A DNA stretch of 64,000 nt. Origin: Trichosporon coremiiforme. Lineage: Eukaryota > Basidiomycota > Tremellomycetes > Trichosporonales > Trichosporonaceae. The translations under genes and the position numbers were made by a program. The stretch spans positions 9,085 to 73,084 of the forward strand of contig BCJJ01000010.1 of the NCBI GenBank assembly GCA_039545355.1, written 5' to 3'. Shown here in pieces: positions 10,739-20,767 of this stretch (position 1 is the stretch's first letter; the number at the start of each line of letters is the position of its first letter). Below the pieces are notes generated by a model. It had not been told where the DNA came from and did no database searches. It worked only from the letters and a program-made list of their open reading frames with translations.

Positions 10739-11746
10739 CTACACCTCCGGAGGCTGGAACACGAGCGGGGCCATCTCGTCTCCGATGCGCTCCCGGAAGT
10801 CTGCCTCAGTCTCGAACCGCACACGAGCCTTCATGTCCTCGATGTCGGCGTACCTGCGCCCGAACTCGATCCCGAACATCCAGTCCCAGAAGTATCGGAC
10901 CTTGTCCGCCTTGTTCGCGAACCGTCGGGGCGGAGTCGGCTCCCACTCCTCGTCTGGGAACGGCGAGCCGCACCACGTGTCCCAGGTGTCCATGCCGACA
11001 AGCGTGAGTGTCGCCCGTGGAAAGACATGCAGGTACGCGAGGGCGCTTGTTGCGAGCTGGTTCAGCAGCGTGCTCCGCCATGGGCTCTTGGGGCGCGGAC
11101 CGTAGTCGTACATCTTCGCCAGGACGCAGACCTCGTGTTCCCTCTGGTCGGGCTCGGACTCGTCGGATTGTTCTCCTTCGGGACTTGGCGCTGTCGACAG
11201 ACCTTCAAACGCGAAGCCAAAATCGCCCATGCCGCGCTGGTCGTAGCGGAGGTGGAGGATGTTGAGCGGGACATCGGGAAGGGGACATGCGACGAGGAGA
11301 TCGTCCTCGGGATACACTGTCGCGAAGGCCGAGTCGGGAATGTCGGCGTTGAAAATGGCCATGTGGACTCCGGTTGTTGACAGTTGGAACCGATGGTGCA
11401 TGCGCGAGAAGAAGCGGACCGTGTTCGGCTGACTGGCCGCGCTGGTCGAACCGAGGACGACGGGCTGGTCAAAGGTCTCTGTTCTGAATACTTCGTCGTA
11501 CACGTCGAGCACGCGTGCCTTTACCAGCCGCGTGTCCCAGACAAAGGTGCGCTCGGTGCTGTCATCCGACTCAGCGTCCAGGATGCGACGTACGACCACG
11601 TGCTGCAACAGCTTGCGCTGCACTAGCGCATGCAGAGCCGAAGACGTCTGGCCCAGGACATGGAGTGTCGGGGCATCGCGATCGGCGTAGAGTGCGTCGA
11701 GGACGAGGTCGAGGATATGCGGGTAGAAAGCGATGTCGATGCCCAT
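10739..11746 (-). CDS. Uncharacterised F-box-like paralog family, member A
   Basis: Intact 335-aa frame if the ATG at 11746 is used (MGIDIAFYPHILDLVL); an in-frame ATG at 11809 would add 21 residues. No known domain is certain. The first 50 residues follow the shared family pattern: Ile-Asp, an aromatic/Pro-His pair, Asp-x2-Leu, then Thr-Leu and a basic Leu-rich helix. This looks like an F-box (inference). The middle has VRFFSRMHHRF and ATLTLVGMDTWDTW, also seen in other members. The C-terminus DFRERIGDEMAPL matches the family tail. No introns, no signal peptide, no membrane segment. First of five tandem copies on this strand. Confidence 0.7.
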   Translation of the reverse strand: MGIDIAFYPHILDLVLDALYADRDAPTLHVLGQTSSALHALVQRKLLQHVVVRRILDAESDDSTERTFVWDTRLVKARVLDVYDEVFRTETFDQPVVLGSTSAASQPNTVRFFSRMHHRFQLSTTGVHMAIFNADIPDSAFATVYPEDDLLVACPLPDVPLNILHLRYDQRGMGDFGFAFEGLSTAPSPEGEQSDESEPDQREHEVCVLAKMYDYGPRPKSPWRSTLLNQLATSALAYLHVFPRATLTLVGMDTWDTWCGSPFPDEEWEPTPPRRFANKADKVRYFWDWMFGIEFGRRYADIEDMKARVRFETEADFRERIGDEMAPLVFQPPEV

Positions 11747-11947
11747 GTTGACAAAGTCTAAGACGCGCAACACAATGACGCAAACAGTCGTCCGAACTTC
11801 ATCTCCCACGGTGGCTCAATATCGGCCTTCTGCGGCGAACATCATCGCAGCGCTGTAGGACTGGACCGCCGACACGCGTGCATTGCATGGACAGAAACAA
11901 CATGACAGAGAATGATGCCCAATGCATAGCAGTAGCCGATGCATACG

Positions 11948-12832
11948 CTACAGTTCGGCGCAGAGTCTGAATCTCTCCGGCTCTCGATGGCGAAACTCTG
12001 CCAAGGACATGAACACTATTCGTGACCTATCAGCTTGGTACCACTCGGCGCATATGTCCCAGAGGTCGGAGACGCTCAACGCGTCCGTCGGCTCCCTCAG
12101 AGGCCAGTCGGTGCTTGCGGGGTCGAACCAGCCCACGTCCCAACTCTCATGCCCGACAACCGTGACGCGGATGTTTTTACTCTGCCTCAGCAGTCCCAGT
12201 GTCTGCTTGACCACAATGTGCAGCGGTCGGTTCACCCGTGCAGTGGACGGCGAAACCCTGCGCCGAGCCGGTCCCGCGTGAAGCAAGAGCACAACCTCGA
12301 TCTCCGGGTCGTCACTGAACTCGACAGGCTTGTAGGGATAGTACACGCTGCACATCAAGCGAGCGCTGTAGCGCATGCTGACAATCGTGCGCTTGAACCG
12401 AGGGCTGAGAGCACAGACACAGCTCTGCTCCAGGTTACTTGGCCGCATGCCCGACACGTCCAAGACATGAATCGCCGTATCGGCGTCCGGCACCCAGGGC
12501 TGGTCGACGCTGGCGTGCTGAGCGAAGAAGCGGACGGTCGATGGCGATGCTAGATTCTTCACGTCCACTGGGGTGAACGGGCCGAACACGTCGAGGAGCT
12601 TAGGTCGGCCCACTGTCCAGTCACGGTTGCGGAGCCTGACGTGCTTGGTGTAGATCTTTCCCGGGCGCACGACCAAATGATGAAGAAGCCGCCGATCCAC
12701 TTCCTTCTTTACGAACGAGGAAGTCAGGCGCAACACGCGCAGAGTGGAGGCGTCGCCGGCTTCACAAACGTGGTCGAGGATCGAAAGATGTGAGGGAAGG
12801 ATGCAGCGTCGAGGCACACCTCGACTGGGCAA
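11948..12832 (-). CDS. Uncharacterised F-box-like paralog family, member B
   Basis: Intact 294-aa frame, about 200 bp upstream of member A on the same strand. The N-terminus is shortened (CILPSHLSILDHV) but keeps the STLRVLRLTSSFVKKEVD helix and the HHLVVRP turn. The middle has STVRFFAQHASVD and NIRVTVVGHESWDVGWF, equivalent to the VGMDTWDTW segment of A. The tail (RIVFMSLAEFRHRE) matches the family. Function unknown; it may use another start. Confidence 0.65.
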   Translation of the reverse strand: MPSRGVPRRCILPSHLSILDHVCEAGDASTLRVLRLTSSFVKKEVDRRLLHHLVVRPGKIYTKHVRLRNRDWTVGRPKLLDVFGPFTPVDVKNLASPSTVRFFAQHASVDQPWVPDADTAIHVLDVSGMRPSNLEQSCVCALSPRFKRTIVSMRYSARLMCSVYYPYKPVEFSDDPEIEVVLLLHAGPARRRVSPSTARVNRPLHIVVKQTLGLLRQSKNIRVTVVGHESWDVGWFDPASTDWPLREPTDALSVSDLWDICAEWYQADRSRIVFMSLAEFRHREPERFRLCAEL

Positions 12833-12984
12833 CCTGGGCGTCAGTCATCCACTGGACGTAGTACTCACTGAGTATCGAAGGTCGACCCATGCTGTGATGA
12901 GCGGAAGAAAGATGAAGTTGATGGTGATGGTGATGTTGATGAGCACAGCAATCGGTGGCAACAAAGTGACAACAGCTCCGAGTG

Positions 12985-13611
12985 TCAGTGTCTGTGCACG
13001 ATCAGATCTCCAAGCCATCCTTCCACACCCGTGCGCAGCCCCAACACCTTTGTCCCCAGTTCCCGCTCGAGATCCTTCAACGAGATGACAACGAGATGAG
13101 CGACACCGTGCTTTCGCACCTTGTCGGCCATCGTTGTCGTCGTTGCCGTGCCCGTCGATGGCCATGTCTTGCTCAGCGCCCGGATCCATGGGCACATCTG
13201 CGGGGGGGCGTCCTGGCCGAAGCCGGGTTCCTCAGGAAGCATCCCCGCCGGATCATCCCCGTCCACCTCCCACTCGATGTCGGACATGTCCTCGCTCGTC
13301 TCGGACCTGTAGCTCGGCGCAACCGACTCGAACCGGATGGGCCGGGGGCAATCGTCAAAGACATCAACGGGCTTCGTGTACGCGCATCCGTTCTTCCATT
13401 TCGCCCGCCATATGCAGCCGAGGTACGTATTCATCTTGCTGCCGCAGACGACCATGTGTCCATTTGTTTCGCTAGGCTTTTGTCGACCATGTTCCGCAGT
13501 CGTTTCGAGCGAAGGCGGAGGCCGACGAGTGCATCGACCGCGTGTTCATCGTGGAAACACCCGACGATCTCGTCGAAGACGTGCGGGAATGGCGTCGGGG
13601 TGGAGCGACAT
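12985..13611 (-). pseudogene. F-box-like paralog family, decayed member C
   Basis: Family similarity is split over frames. An ATG at 13611 starts MSLHPD in one frame; the matching TPFPHVFDEIVGCFHDEH continues in another; HMVVCGSKMNTYLG and PVDVFDDCP are back in a third stretch open from 13455. At least two frameshifts are needed to read it through. The middle of the family fold is mostly missing and the end (HLVVISLKDLERELG) is a weak tail match. A relic of the tandem array, closest in layout to member D. Confidence 0.65.
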
Positions 13612-14452
13612 GAGTCGGATGAGATGGTGGAAAAGAAGTCGCGTCGGGCTGTATCCGCGACGCGACATGGGAGTCAGGTCATGTCAGGCGGTCAATTCGC
13701 CCATCTCCACTACACGCGTCCAGGAGCCAAATAAGCGCAGTTCGTTAACTCCATCGCTCGTCAACATCACAAGCGAGCAGAATGCACAAGCGAGCAGAAT
13801 GCACATGCAAGCGAGCGGTATGCAGTCCATAAGCCGAAGAAGAACCCCACAGTGGGACGCATATACGCATGGCCGCGGGCGGAGCTACAGACTTCCGGTG
13901 CCAAGGGCGCCGCCAAGGTGCGCCGGGTGGCTTGCGGCGTACGCCACGCAGGGAGCGCAGATCTGGCGCCGCCAAGTATTGTGCATTGTCGTTCTTCTCC
14001 GATGGCCGACGATCCGACCCAGCATCGCTAGCATCAGCTTTTGCCCGTTGTCAACGATGAGAATGATGATCGGGGCGAATGCCTTTGACAACCATTGATG
14101 ATGGCGACGAATGCGGACTGGAAACAGGTGACCAGAGTGGAGAGTGCAAGGCAAGCTGGAATCGGGCCGTTTCCGTTATCTGCGGGATGAGGTCGGTCGT
14201 GTCCGAGCGTCTGGTTGGCCGAAGTGACACTGACATCGCGGCTCTCGGCTCTCGCTTAAGATTTCTCCAAGCTCGGCGTGTCCCCGTCTGCGCAGCGGGC
14301 GCCGTACAAGTCGGTCGCGAACAAGCTCGCCGTGTGCGGTCCCTCTGGCGTCCCTGCTGTTCCTGCGGTTACTCGCCGGGCATGAGTCCGCGGAAGGGAA
14401 AATCTGGATCATGTGCTGTGATCGATCACCGGATCGATCGATCACGGTTGCC
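13612..14452. other. Intergenic with short direct repeats
   Basis: No gene seen. A 17-bp unit (AAGCGAGCAGAATGCAC) occurs twice around 13770-13806, with a third partial copy (AAGCGAGCGGTATGCA) just after. Confidence 0.5.
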
Positions 14453-15310
14453 CTAGGTGTCGACGACGAGCCCGTACATTTCGTCCCCGACCTTGGCGCG
14501 GAAGGACGCATGCGAGATGAACACCATGCGCTCCGCAAAGTCGACGTGCATGTCGAACGCAATCTCGGACACCCACGCAATCAGGCGATCGTCGTGCATC
14601 GCCTGCCAGGTCGACTGGAACGCGAAGCCTCGTTTCCGCCGCTCGAGGCCGAGGAACGCTATCGTCAGTCCCGGACACATCTCGAGCTGGTCCTCGGCCC
14701 AGCGGACGACATTGTTCAGCGTCGAGAACACGACGGCGCGGTCGCGCGGCCCCAGATCGGGCCCAGCCGCGAAGAAAGGCGACAGGCTGAGTGTCAGGTG
14801 CACCTTGCCGCCGCAGGGCTCGATGTCGTAAAACCGCAGCGAGGCCGCGACGTGGACATCCATGACGATGACATTGTGCGCGTTGGGCAGCATGAAGGGG
14901 CGGTACTCGAGCGGCGCGGAGTAGCTCATGACCTTGATCAGAGCGCGCAGCGTTGGCGCAAGCGGTACCGGCCGCTGCCCGTATATGCGGAGGTATCGCG
15001 GCTTGCAGTTGCGCAGGAAGGCGGCGCACGTCCCTCGTCCCGTGTCCTCGTCGTGGTAAGGAAACACATCGATCGTGCGCACGTCGCGGTTGCCGCGCGC
15101 CCAGCGTTCAGACCAGACTTGGTAGTACCGAGTGCACGGGTGCGCGCCGGAGACGACCATGTGCGTGGCGAGGTGCTGGTTGACGACGATGCAGGACGCC
15201 TTGCCCGCCGCCCGAAGCGCACTGAGTGTGCGCACGTCGTCGGCGGCATGGACGTACCCGACGATCTCGTCGAAGAGATGCGGGTAGAACTTGATGTCGA
15301 GTGGGGGCAT
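14453..15310 (-). CDS. Uncharacterised F-box-like paralog family, member D
   Basis: Intact frame of 285 aa from the ATG at 15310 (MPPLDIKFYPHLFDEIVG); the open frame continues to 15541 but the family homology begins here. It keeps the N-terminal F-box-like helix region, THMVVSGAHP, TIDVFPYHDE, GLTIAFLGLERRK and the tail ERMVFISHASFRAKVG. No introns. Member C is its closest visible relative (FDEIVG, HMVV, xDVF). Function unknown. Confidence 0.7.
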   Translation of the reverse strand: MPPLDIKFYPHLFDEIVGYVHAADDVRTLSALRAAGKASCIVVNQHLATHMVVSGAHPCTRYYQVWSERWARGNRDVRTIDVFPYHDEDTGRGTCAAFLRNCKPRYLRIYGQRPVPLAPTLRALIKVMSYSAPLEYRPFMLPNAHNVIVMDVHVAASLRFYDIEPCGGKVHLTLSLSPFFAAGPDLGPRDRAVVFSTLNNVVRWAEDQLEMCPGLTIAFLGLERRKRGFAFQSTWQAMHDDRLIAWVSEIAFDMHVDFAERMVFISHASFRAKVGDEMYGLVVDT

Positions 15311-15852
15311 GAGGATGAGTACGGATTCAGGAGTGGGTCGCGCGAAAATGGCGCAACAAGGATGTAGCGACGACGAGATGGCCAGCAGCCAAGCAAACGA
15401 ACGAATGCGGCGGGTGGGACCAGGTTGGGCCAGTTTGCCGAGGCGATATGTCGAGAAATGCAAATCTCGGATGCGCAAGCAAGCACACCCCGACATCCGA
15501 CGCCCGACGCCCGACGCCGCATCCGCCGATCTGCTGATCACCGTCTGGCTGGATGATGCATGGGCCCGGGACCCATAATGAATTTACAGCCAACAACGCC
15601 AACGTCCATTCATGCCATCATCCATCACATGCATGCAAACTCATCCTTGGTCAGGACGTCAGGACGTCAGGACGCTGTAAAGCAATAATGCATGTGCATG
15701 TGCATGTATGCATTTCACTTTCAGGCAGAACCCGCCCTAGCTCAGGCTGAACGATCAGGGCTGCGGGGTCCATCTCCGCAACCTCGCAATTGCCGCATGT
15801 TGCATCCGATCTTGGCAGCGAACCGAAACTTAACATGTGCGCGCAGCCCTTC
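15311..15852. other. Intergenic, simple repeats
   Basis: No gene seen. Contains three copies of TCAGGACG at 15652-15672 and an ATGCATGTGCATG-type stretch at 15688-15713. Confidence 0.5.
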
Positions 15853-16375
15853 TTATTCGACAGTGTACAGCCCGAACATGTCCTCCCCGACGCCATCTCG
15901 GTAGCTGTCCTGCGAAATGAACTCTACTCGCTCCTGTAAACGGGCAACCTCCTCGTCGTTCAGGAAAGCATACTTGCTCTTCTGCGCATACTGCGGTGCA
16001 CATGTCCATCCCATGCGTGTGTAGATGGCCAACGCGAGGGACCAGAGGGCCTGAACAGGGAGTTGAGGGTCAGGTGTGGGTTCAATCGGCAATAGCTGCA
16101 ATCAGTGCAGGCTCCAAGTCTCAGCGCCGACGAGCACCAGGCGCGCGCCCGGATCATGGTGGAGATACGATATCCCGCTGACGACGATCGAGCTCAGTAG
16201 GCCCGCGCTTCAGTTCAGTTCCGGGTTCTCCGGAGGGTCGTCCTCCGCGACGTCGGCGAACCCGGGAGTGAAGAGAATAACAACTTGATGAACAGGTGAG
16301 GTCGTCACAGCGCGCACGGTAGAGCATGTCGATGATGTGGTCAAGCACATGAGGGAAGTAGGCGATGTCGATCAT
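15853..16375 (-). pseudogene. F-box-like paralog family, decayed member E
   Basis: Starts well (MIDIAYFPHVLDHIIDMLY) but after about 27 codons jumps, by an internal deletion and frame change, to VVILFTPGFADVAED. This corresponds to the ELVLLFIPTPG region of member G. An in-frame TGA follows, then YLHHDPGARLVLVGAETW (as in member A), another TGA, and finally an open tail with RVEFISQDSYRDGVGEDM. Two stops plus the deletion mark it as a relic. Confidence 0.7.
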
Positions 16376-16827
16376 CTCTTGTTCGTCGGTTGCGTGGAGA
16401 GAACTGAGAGTTCTGGGTATAAGGGAAGGCGAGCCATGATGTGTACAGTTTTATGAACACCCGCAGGTGTGCAATCTCGAATTGAGCCCCGCCCCACACG
16501 ACAAACAGATCCGCATCTATCTTATCACGGCTTACGTACGTCCACCGGACAACCGAGTCTACCATCCCCCTCGAACCCTCCTCCTCAACATCAACACACA
16601 CTGCTTCCACACAGGTCGTTCTGCAGGCTGACTGTGTGCCGGATGCTTGAATGTGCGCAGCATGGCGCAGCATGGCGCAATCATGGACTGGTGCGGCCGA
16701 ATCTTGTCCGGCGTGTCACGCCCGACATCAGCTGATAGTGTGACACGGCAGGGGTACGTCGGACAGGAACCAGCAAACACAACACTGAGATCCCTACCAT
16801 GCATCAACCGCATCACCCACGTCCGCG
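16376..16827. other. Intergenic
   Basis: Divergent region between relic E and the HPKDC protein. A weak minus-strand frame overlaps it but has poor codon bias; no gene called. Confidence 0.5.
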
Positions 16828-17669
16828 ATGCCCGCCATGTCGACGTCGACGGCCATGGCCGACATGACGTCGACCCACCCCAAGGACTGTTCTTGCGTGT
16901 GGTGCACACTGGTGCGCGACCTCCAGACCGCGGAGAAGAACGCGGCGAAGCCCGCCCCGCCTCCGCCGAAACCACCGGGCAAGAGCCCCACCCAGAAGGC
17001 GGACATGCTGACGACGCATCCCAAGGACTGCGACTGCGTGTGGTGCAGCCTGGTGCGGGATCTGAACAACGCACACGCTAGCACGGGGAAAAGCGACAAG
17101 GCGCCCAAAGCTGGTGAGTCACTCTGCTGGGCGAGCTGACCGTAGAGAAGAAGGCGGCCAAGTCTGATCCGCCGAAGCCTAAACCTCCCAAGGTTGATCC
17201 GCCGAAGCCGAAGGATGGAGCGAAAGGGGGCATCGGCAAGCCGCCAGCGCCGCCCAGGTTTGGAGCACTGAAGAAGGTCCCGCCAAAGCCGAAGGAGAAG
17301 CCGCCGCCAAAGCCGCCAAGGCAGTTCAAGATGAAGAAGGAGGAGACGCCGAAACCACCAAAACCGCCAAAGGAGACGAAGGAGAAGAAGGAGAAGCCGT
17401 CCAAGGACGACAGCGCGAAGAAGGAGGCTGCGGCGAAGAAGAAGGCCGACGCTGAGGCAGCGAAGAAAGCGAAAGCGGACGCAAAAGCGGCGAAGAAGGC
17501 TGCCGCCGACAGCAAGAAGGCCGAAGCGGCGGCTGCGAAGAAGAAGACGGCCGAGGACAAGGCGAAAGCGAAGGAAACGAAGAAGGCGCAGGCCAGAGCG
17601 CGGAAGGAGGCTGATGCTGCGGTGAGAAGAGGTTCAAAGCTGTACAAGTCCCCACCGGTGAGGACATGA
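16828..17669 (+). CDS. Small protein with two HPKDC-x-CVWC motifs and Lys/Ala/Pro-rich tail
   Basis: Exons 16828-17113 and 17146-17669 (32-nt intron ending CTGACCGTAG); 269 aa. Near the N-terminus THPKDCSCVWCTLVRDL is followed, after a proline-rich spacer, by THPKDCDCVWCSLVRDL. Each motif has one His and three Cys in a C-x-C-x2-C arrangement, which could bind a metal (inference). The rest is PPKPK repeats, then a long Lys/Ala/Glu-rich helix-forming tail like those of histone H1 or TolA. No signal peptide or membrane segment. I do not recognise the family. The tail could bind nucleic acid or form a coiled rod. Confidence 0.75.
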
Positions 17670-17786
17670 TTCGGTTGTAGACTGGTTGTATCACCTGACG
17701 TTGTTCCTACACTGTCTCGGACGACGTCTGACACAGCCGCAGCGCTTCAAACTCCTGCATATTGCTACTGAACTTCTGACTCTAGC

Positions 17787-18465
17787 TTAGCCGCCGTACT
17801 CGAGGCCGCGGCGGATCTCATCGAAGCAGACGGCGATACCGGCCATGAGGGCAATGTCGATACCGGCGGCGACGGTGAAGAAGTAAGTCTGGTCGTCATA
17901 CGCGCCAGGCTTGACGGTCATGTTCTTGCGCGCGGCCTTGGCGACGGCCTGAGTCGGCTTCTTGGTCGACTTGTCGTAGAACGAGAGGACGGCTCCGTCG
18001 CCGGCCCAGTCGCCGTCGAGCTCCATCGTCTGCTCGGAGCCCGACTTCGTGACGACGTCGGACAGGACGACCTTGGCGCGCGCACCGCCCTCAGCCTTGG
18101 ACTCGTCCTCGACCTTGAACAGCTGAACGCCCTCACGCTTGCCGACCATCGAGGCGTGCATGGCGAAGATCTTGTCGTGGATCTCGTACAACTCCTGGCC
18201 TTGCGAATCGACGACGGCTGCAAACGTCAGTATCTGTATCTGCAGGCAAACCCAACCTACTCCTCTTGTTGGTGACCGAGTGGTTCTTGGCCCTGAGCGT
18301 GACGACAACATCGCCGTTCAGGTCACAGACGGCGTAGTCGGTCGGCGAGTCCGCGTAGAGGTTCTCACGCAGCACGAGCGTGACGGGCTCGTTGCGGACG
18401 CAGCCGTAAACATCGATCGGGGGCGAGACGGCGACGAGCGTGACGGATTCGACGTTGTTGGACAT
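17787..18465 (-). CDS. LURP-one-related (LOR/Tubby-like) protein
   Basis: Exons 18465-18261 and 18217-17787 (43-nt intron, CTGACGTTTGCAG); 211 aa. It has the LOR beta-barrel pattern: a conserved LVLRENLY, then VCDLNGDVVVTLRAK, QELYEIHDKIFAMHASM, and a C-terminal hydrophobic helix FFTVAAGIDIALMAGIAVCFDEI that fills the barrel in this fold. Family members bind membrane lipids or have unknown roles. A TATA box (TATATA, 18511-18516) lies 46 bp upstream. Convergent with the HPKDC gene. Confidence 0.85.
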
Positions 18466-18510
18466 GATTGTTTGTGGTGACGATGGGAGAGGTACACTTC
18501 GGCCATTTGT

Positions 18511-18516
18511 TATATA
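18511..18516 (-). promoter_or_regulatory. TATA box of the LOR gene
   Basis: TATATA on the palindromic stretch TTATATACAG, 46 bp upstream of the LOR start codon. Confidence 0.5.
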
Positions 18517-18958
18517 CAGCCTCGGACATGCATCACTGCTGCACGTACGCAGCATTCAGTGTGAGTCCCGAGAACCGTCTCTCGCCTCGGAAGCTAGGAG
18601 CTAGCAGCTAAACGACCGACTGACGTCAAGACCAGAACGCTGCACGGTGTGTTCCACCATATTCGACCGTCACTTTGTGATATCAGCATGGGAATCGGAT
18701 GTTACGTTGCCTGTGCGAGCATCTTCCAAGCTGGCCGTACGACGTTCCCATTCACCCCGCGGTCACCGATCGATGACCGAGCTCGTGCAAAGACACCGAG
18801 ACTCTGCGACAGCGTTCCTGTCGTCCGCCAAGACCATGATAAGGCATAGACCGAGAGCCGCATCACTCGCCGTGGTGTGCTTCTCGGCGCTGGCGACGAT
18901 GGTTGACCGATCAGCCGAAACCCCAGAGCCATGATGTCATCGGCGGGCAACAAAAATG
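18517..18958. other. Intergenic
   Basis: Between the LOR promoter and tRNA-Pro; no gene seen. Confidence 0.5.
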
Positions 18959-19058
18959 GGCACCAACTGGGATTTGAACCCAGGACCACTTCCATTGGAT
19001 GTTTCATCCGGATCTGCTGAACCCGAAGGAAGTATGATAGCGACTACACCATTGATGC
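18959..19058 (-). tRNA. tRNA-Pro(CGG) with intron
   Basis: On the minus strand the acceptor GCATCAA pairs with TTGGTGC (one G-U). The anticodon stem CTTCC/GGAAG holds loop TTCGGG...T, giving anticodon CGG. The T arm is CTGGG-TTCAAAT-CCCAG. An intron of about 27 nt follows position 37 and contains CCG, complementary to the anticodon, as tRNA introns often do. A T5 terminator follows the 3' end. Confidence 0.88.
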
Positions 19059-19329
19059 AAAGCACACGAAATGAACTCGTCAAGAGTATTATAAAACTGA
19101 AATTAAAATCTCGATAAAAATGTCGATAGCTGACGTGAGCGCCTCGCTGCCACAGAGAGAGTGTGTGTAAGTGTTGCGCCCCTGCTGCGAGTGATGGAGG
19201 GCACACGACGAAAACTGAGACGATCAGTGTTTCGGGTGTCGACCGGCGGATTCGGACGGCTGCGGATTCAGCGACCTCCACCTGACTTGACCGCGACAAG
19301 ACTTCTCTTCCTGACCGTCATCCAGCTCG

Positions 19330-20241
19330 ATGCCTGCAGCGACCGCGGAGATCCAGACAGCGGGCCTGACTCCAGCGCAGGCTGACTATGCCGTGGGACA
19401 CCTCGGCCCGTGCACCCTGGTGAAGAACATGAGCTGGGGCGACATCGACAGTACCGTGCTGCTCGTGGACACGGACAACGGATGGGTCATTATCAAGGCG
19501 TGCGGAACTGGGACTGGTCGGCACCACTTTGACCGCGACATTGCAGCGTTTCGGTCAGGAGTCACGGAACGACTGGGACCAAGTGCGGGGAGATTCCTAC
19601 ATGGGGATGAGGGACTCGGCATCATGCTGCTGAACTACCTTCCGGGGTCGCTGGTGTTCGATTCGCCCTTTCAGCTCGACGCCGACACGCACCGCCAGGC
19701 AGGCCGTTTGCTCCGTCTGATCCACGCCAACCCGCAGACTGACACCGAGTGGGACGCCCGGACCACGCGCCGCGCGCTCGACTGGCTGAACCGGGAACAC
19801 CGCATCCCCGGCTCCGACGCCGCGCTCGCTCGTCTGATCCTTGAAGACCGCCTCGCGACGCCGCACCCCGTTGAGATCGTCGACACGCACGGCGACTACC
19901 ACCCCCGCAACTGGCTGTGCGATGACGACGGAACAGTCAAGATTATCGACTGGGGGCGGTACGAGCGCCGGCCCGCGTTTACCGACTTTGTCCGCTGCGC
20001 GTGCCAGGAGTGGGCGGAGAAGCCCGCACTAGGCCACGCGTTCGCAGAGGGGTACGGGCAGGACCTGCGCGACACAGACGACTGGAAGATGGAGTACCTC
20101 CGCCAGGCGATTGGGACGGCGTGCTGGGCCCCGACGATAGGGGACGAGAAGTTCGAGGCTCAAGGGCTCAGGACGGTGGCCGAGGCGCTCGAGTTGCTGC
20201 GTCCCCTGGCTGCGCAGTTGGAGAGCCAGACTCGCCGCTGA
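19330..20241 (+). CDS. APH-fold phosphotransferase-like protein
   Basis: Intronless, 303 aa. Kinase-like fold of the aminoglycoside/choline phosphotransferase superfamily. The catalytic loop is THGDYHPRNWL and the metal-binding loop is KIIDWGRYE. The N-lobe has VIIKACGTGTG. The true substrate is unknown; fungal members are usually not resistance enzymes. The overall look (HGDYHPRN-W, IDWG-R-ER-P-x-DF) is close to bacterial small-molecule kinases, so a transferred origin is possible, but base and codon use match the neighbours. It starts 271 bp beyond the tRNA-Pro 5' end, on the other strand. Confidence 0.8.
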   Translation: MPAATAEIQTAGLTPAQADYAVGHLGPCTLVKNMSWGDIDSTVLLVDTDNGWVIIKACGTGTGRHHFDRDIAAFRSGVTERLGPSAGRFLHGDEGLGIMLLNYLPGSLVFDSPFQLDADTHRQAGRLLRLIHANPQTDTEWDARTTRRALDWLNREHRIPGSDAALARLILEDRLATPHPVEIVDTHGDYHPRNWLCDDDGTVKIIDWGRYERRPAFTDFVRCACQEWAEKPALGHAFAEGYGQDLRDTDDWKMEYLRQAIGTACWAPTIGDEKFEAQGLRTVAEALELLRPLAAQLESQTRR

Positions 20242-20556
20242 ACCTGTGTGTACATTGTGATGACTACTCTTCGCTGTCGGGCCCCGGTACCTGTCTCGGC
20301 AGAACAAGCATAACCATGACTTTGGCCGTTGGAGCAACAGGCTACTTCTTCTGCTGCACCTAAGATCCGAGGCGTTGCAGGGACAAGAAAAGAAACGTAG
20401 ACGAGCAGACGAGACTCACCGCCTGAAGCTGACAGTCGCTTCTGTGCGTCAACACTACTCAGGACGCAAGGAAAGGAAATGTGCCGAGAGCGGCTGGTTA
20501 GTGAATTTAGCAGTGGGCCCGGAGCGCCAAGACAGGCACCCCGTCCTATCACAGCC

Positions 20557-20565
20557 TTATCAGAT
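20557..20565 (-). promoter_or_regulatory. ATCTGATAA box, reverse orientation
   Basis: TTATCAGAT on the plus strand; exact consensus on minus, about 203 bp upstream of the peroxidase ATG. Confidence 0.5.
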
Positions 20566-20618
20566 TCGGCGCCGGCCGAACACTATGCTGTTGGCCAGTC
20601 GCGTCCACTCCAGGACAT

Positions 20619-20627
20619 ATCAGATAA
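20619..20627 (+). promoter_or_regulatory. ATCAGATAA box
   Basis: Exact ATCWGATAA match 141 bp upstream of the peroxidase ATG, inside the near-palindrome ATATCAGATAA. Confidence 0.5.
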
Positions 20628-20767
20628 CTTTTCAGCGCGGAATTCACCTGCGTCCACACTTTTTCAGCCCCCGATGCGGTCTAGCGCGTCAAGGGTTGCA
20701 ACCGCGACGTGGGCTGTTATCAAAAAACTCGCAGCGTTATCGACTAACAGTCTCTCACTAAACCGAC

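Larger units (their letters stand above)
20242..20767. other. Promoter region of the heme peroxidase
   Basis: No gene. Contains two ATCWGATAA boxes (20557-20565, reverse; 20619-20627, forward). Confidence 0.55.

Noticed and set aside
16341..16673. Minus-strand frame upstream of relic E
   Set aside because: Partly protein-like (VRWTYVSRDKIDADLFVV) but low GC3 and no family match; probably untranslated leader.
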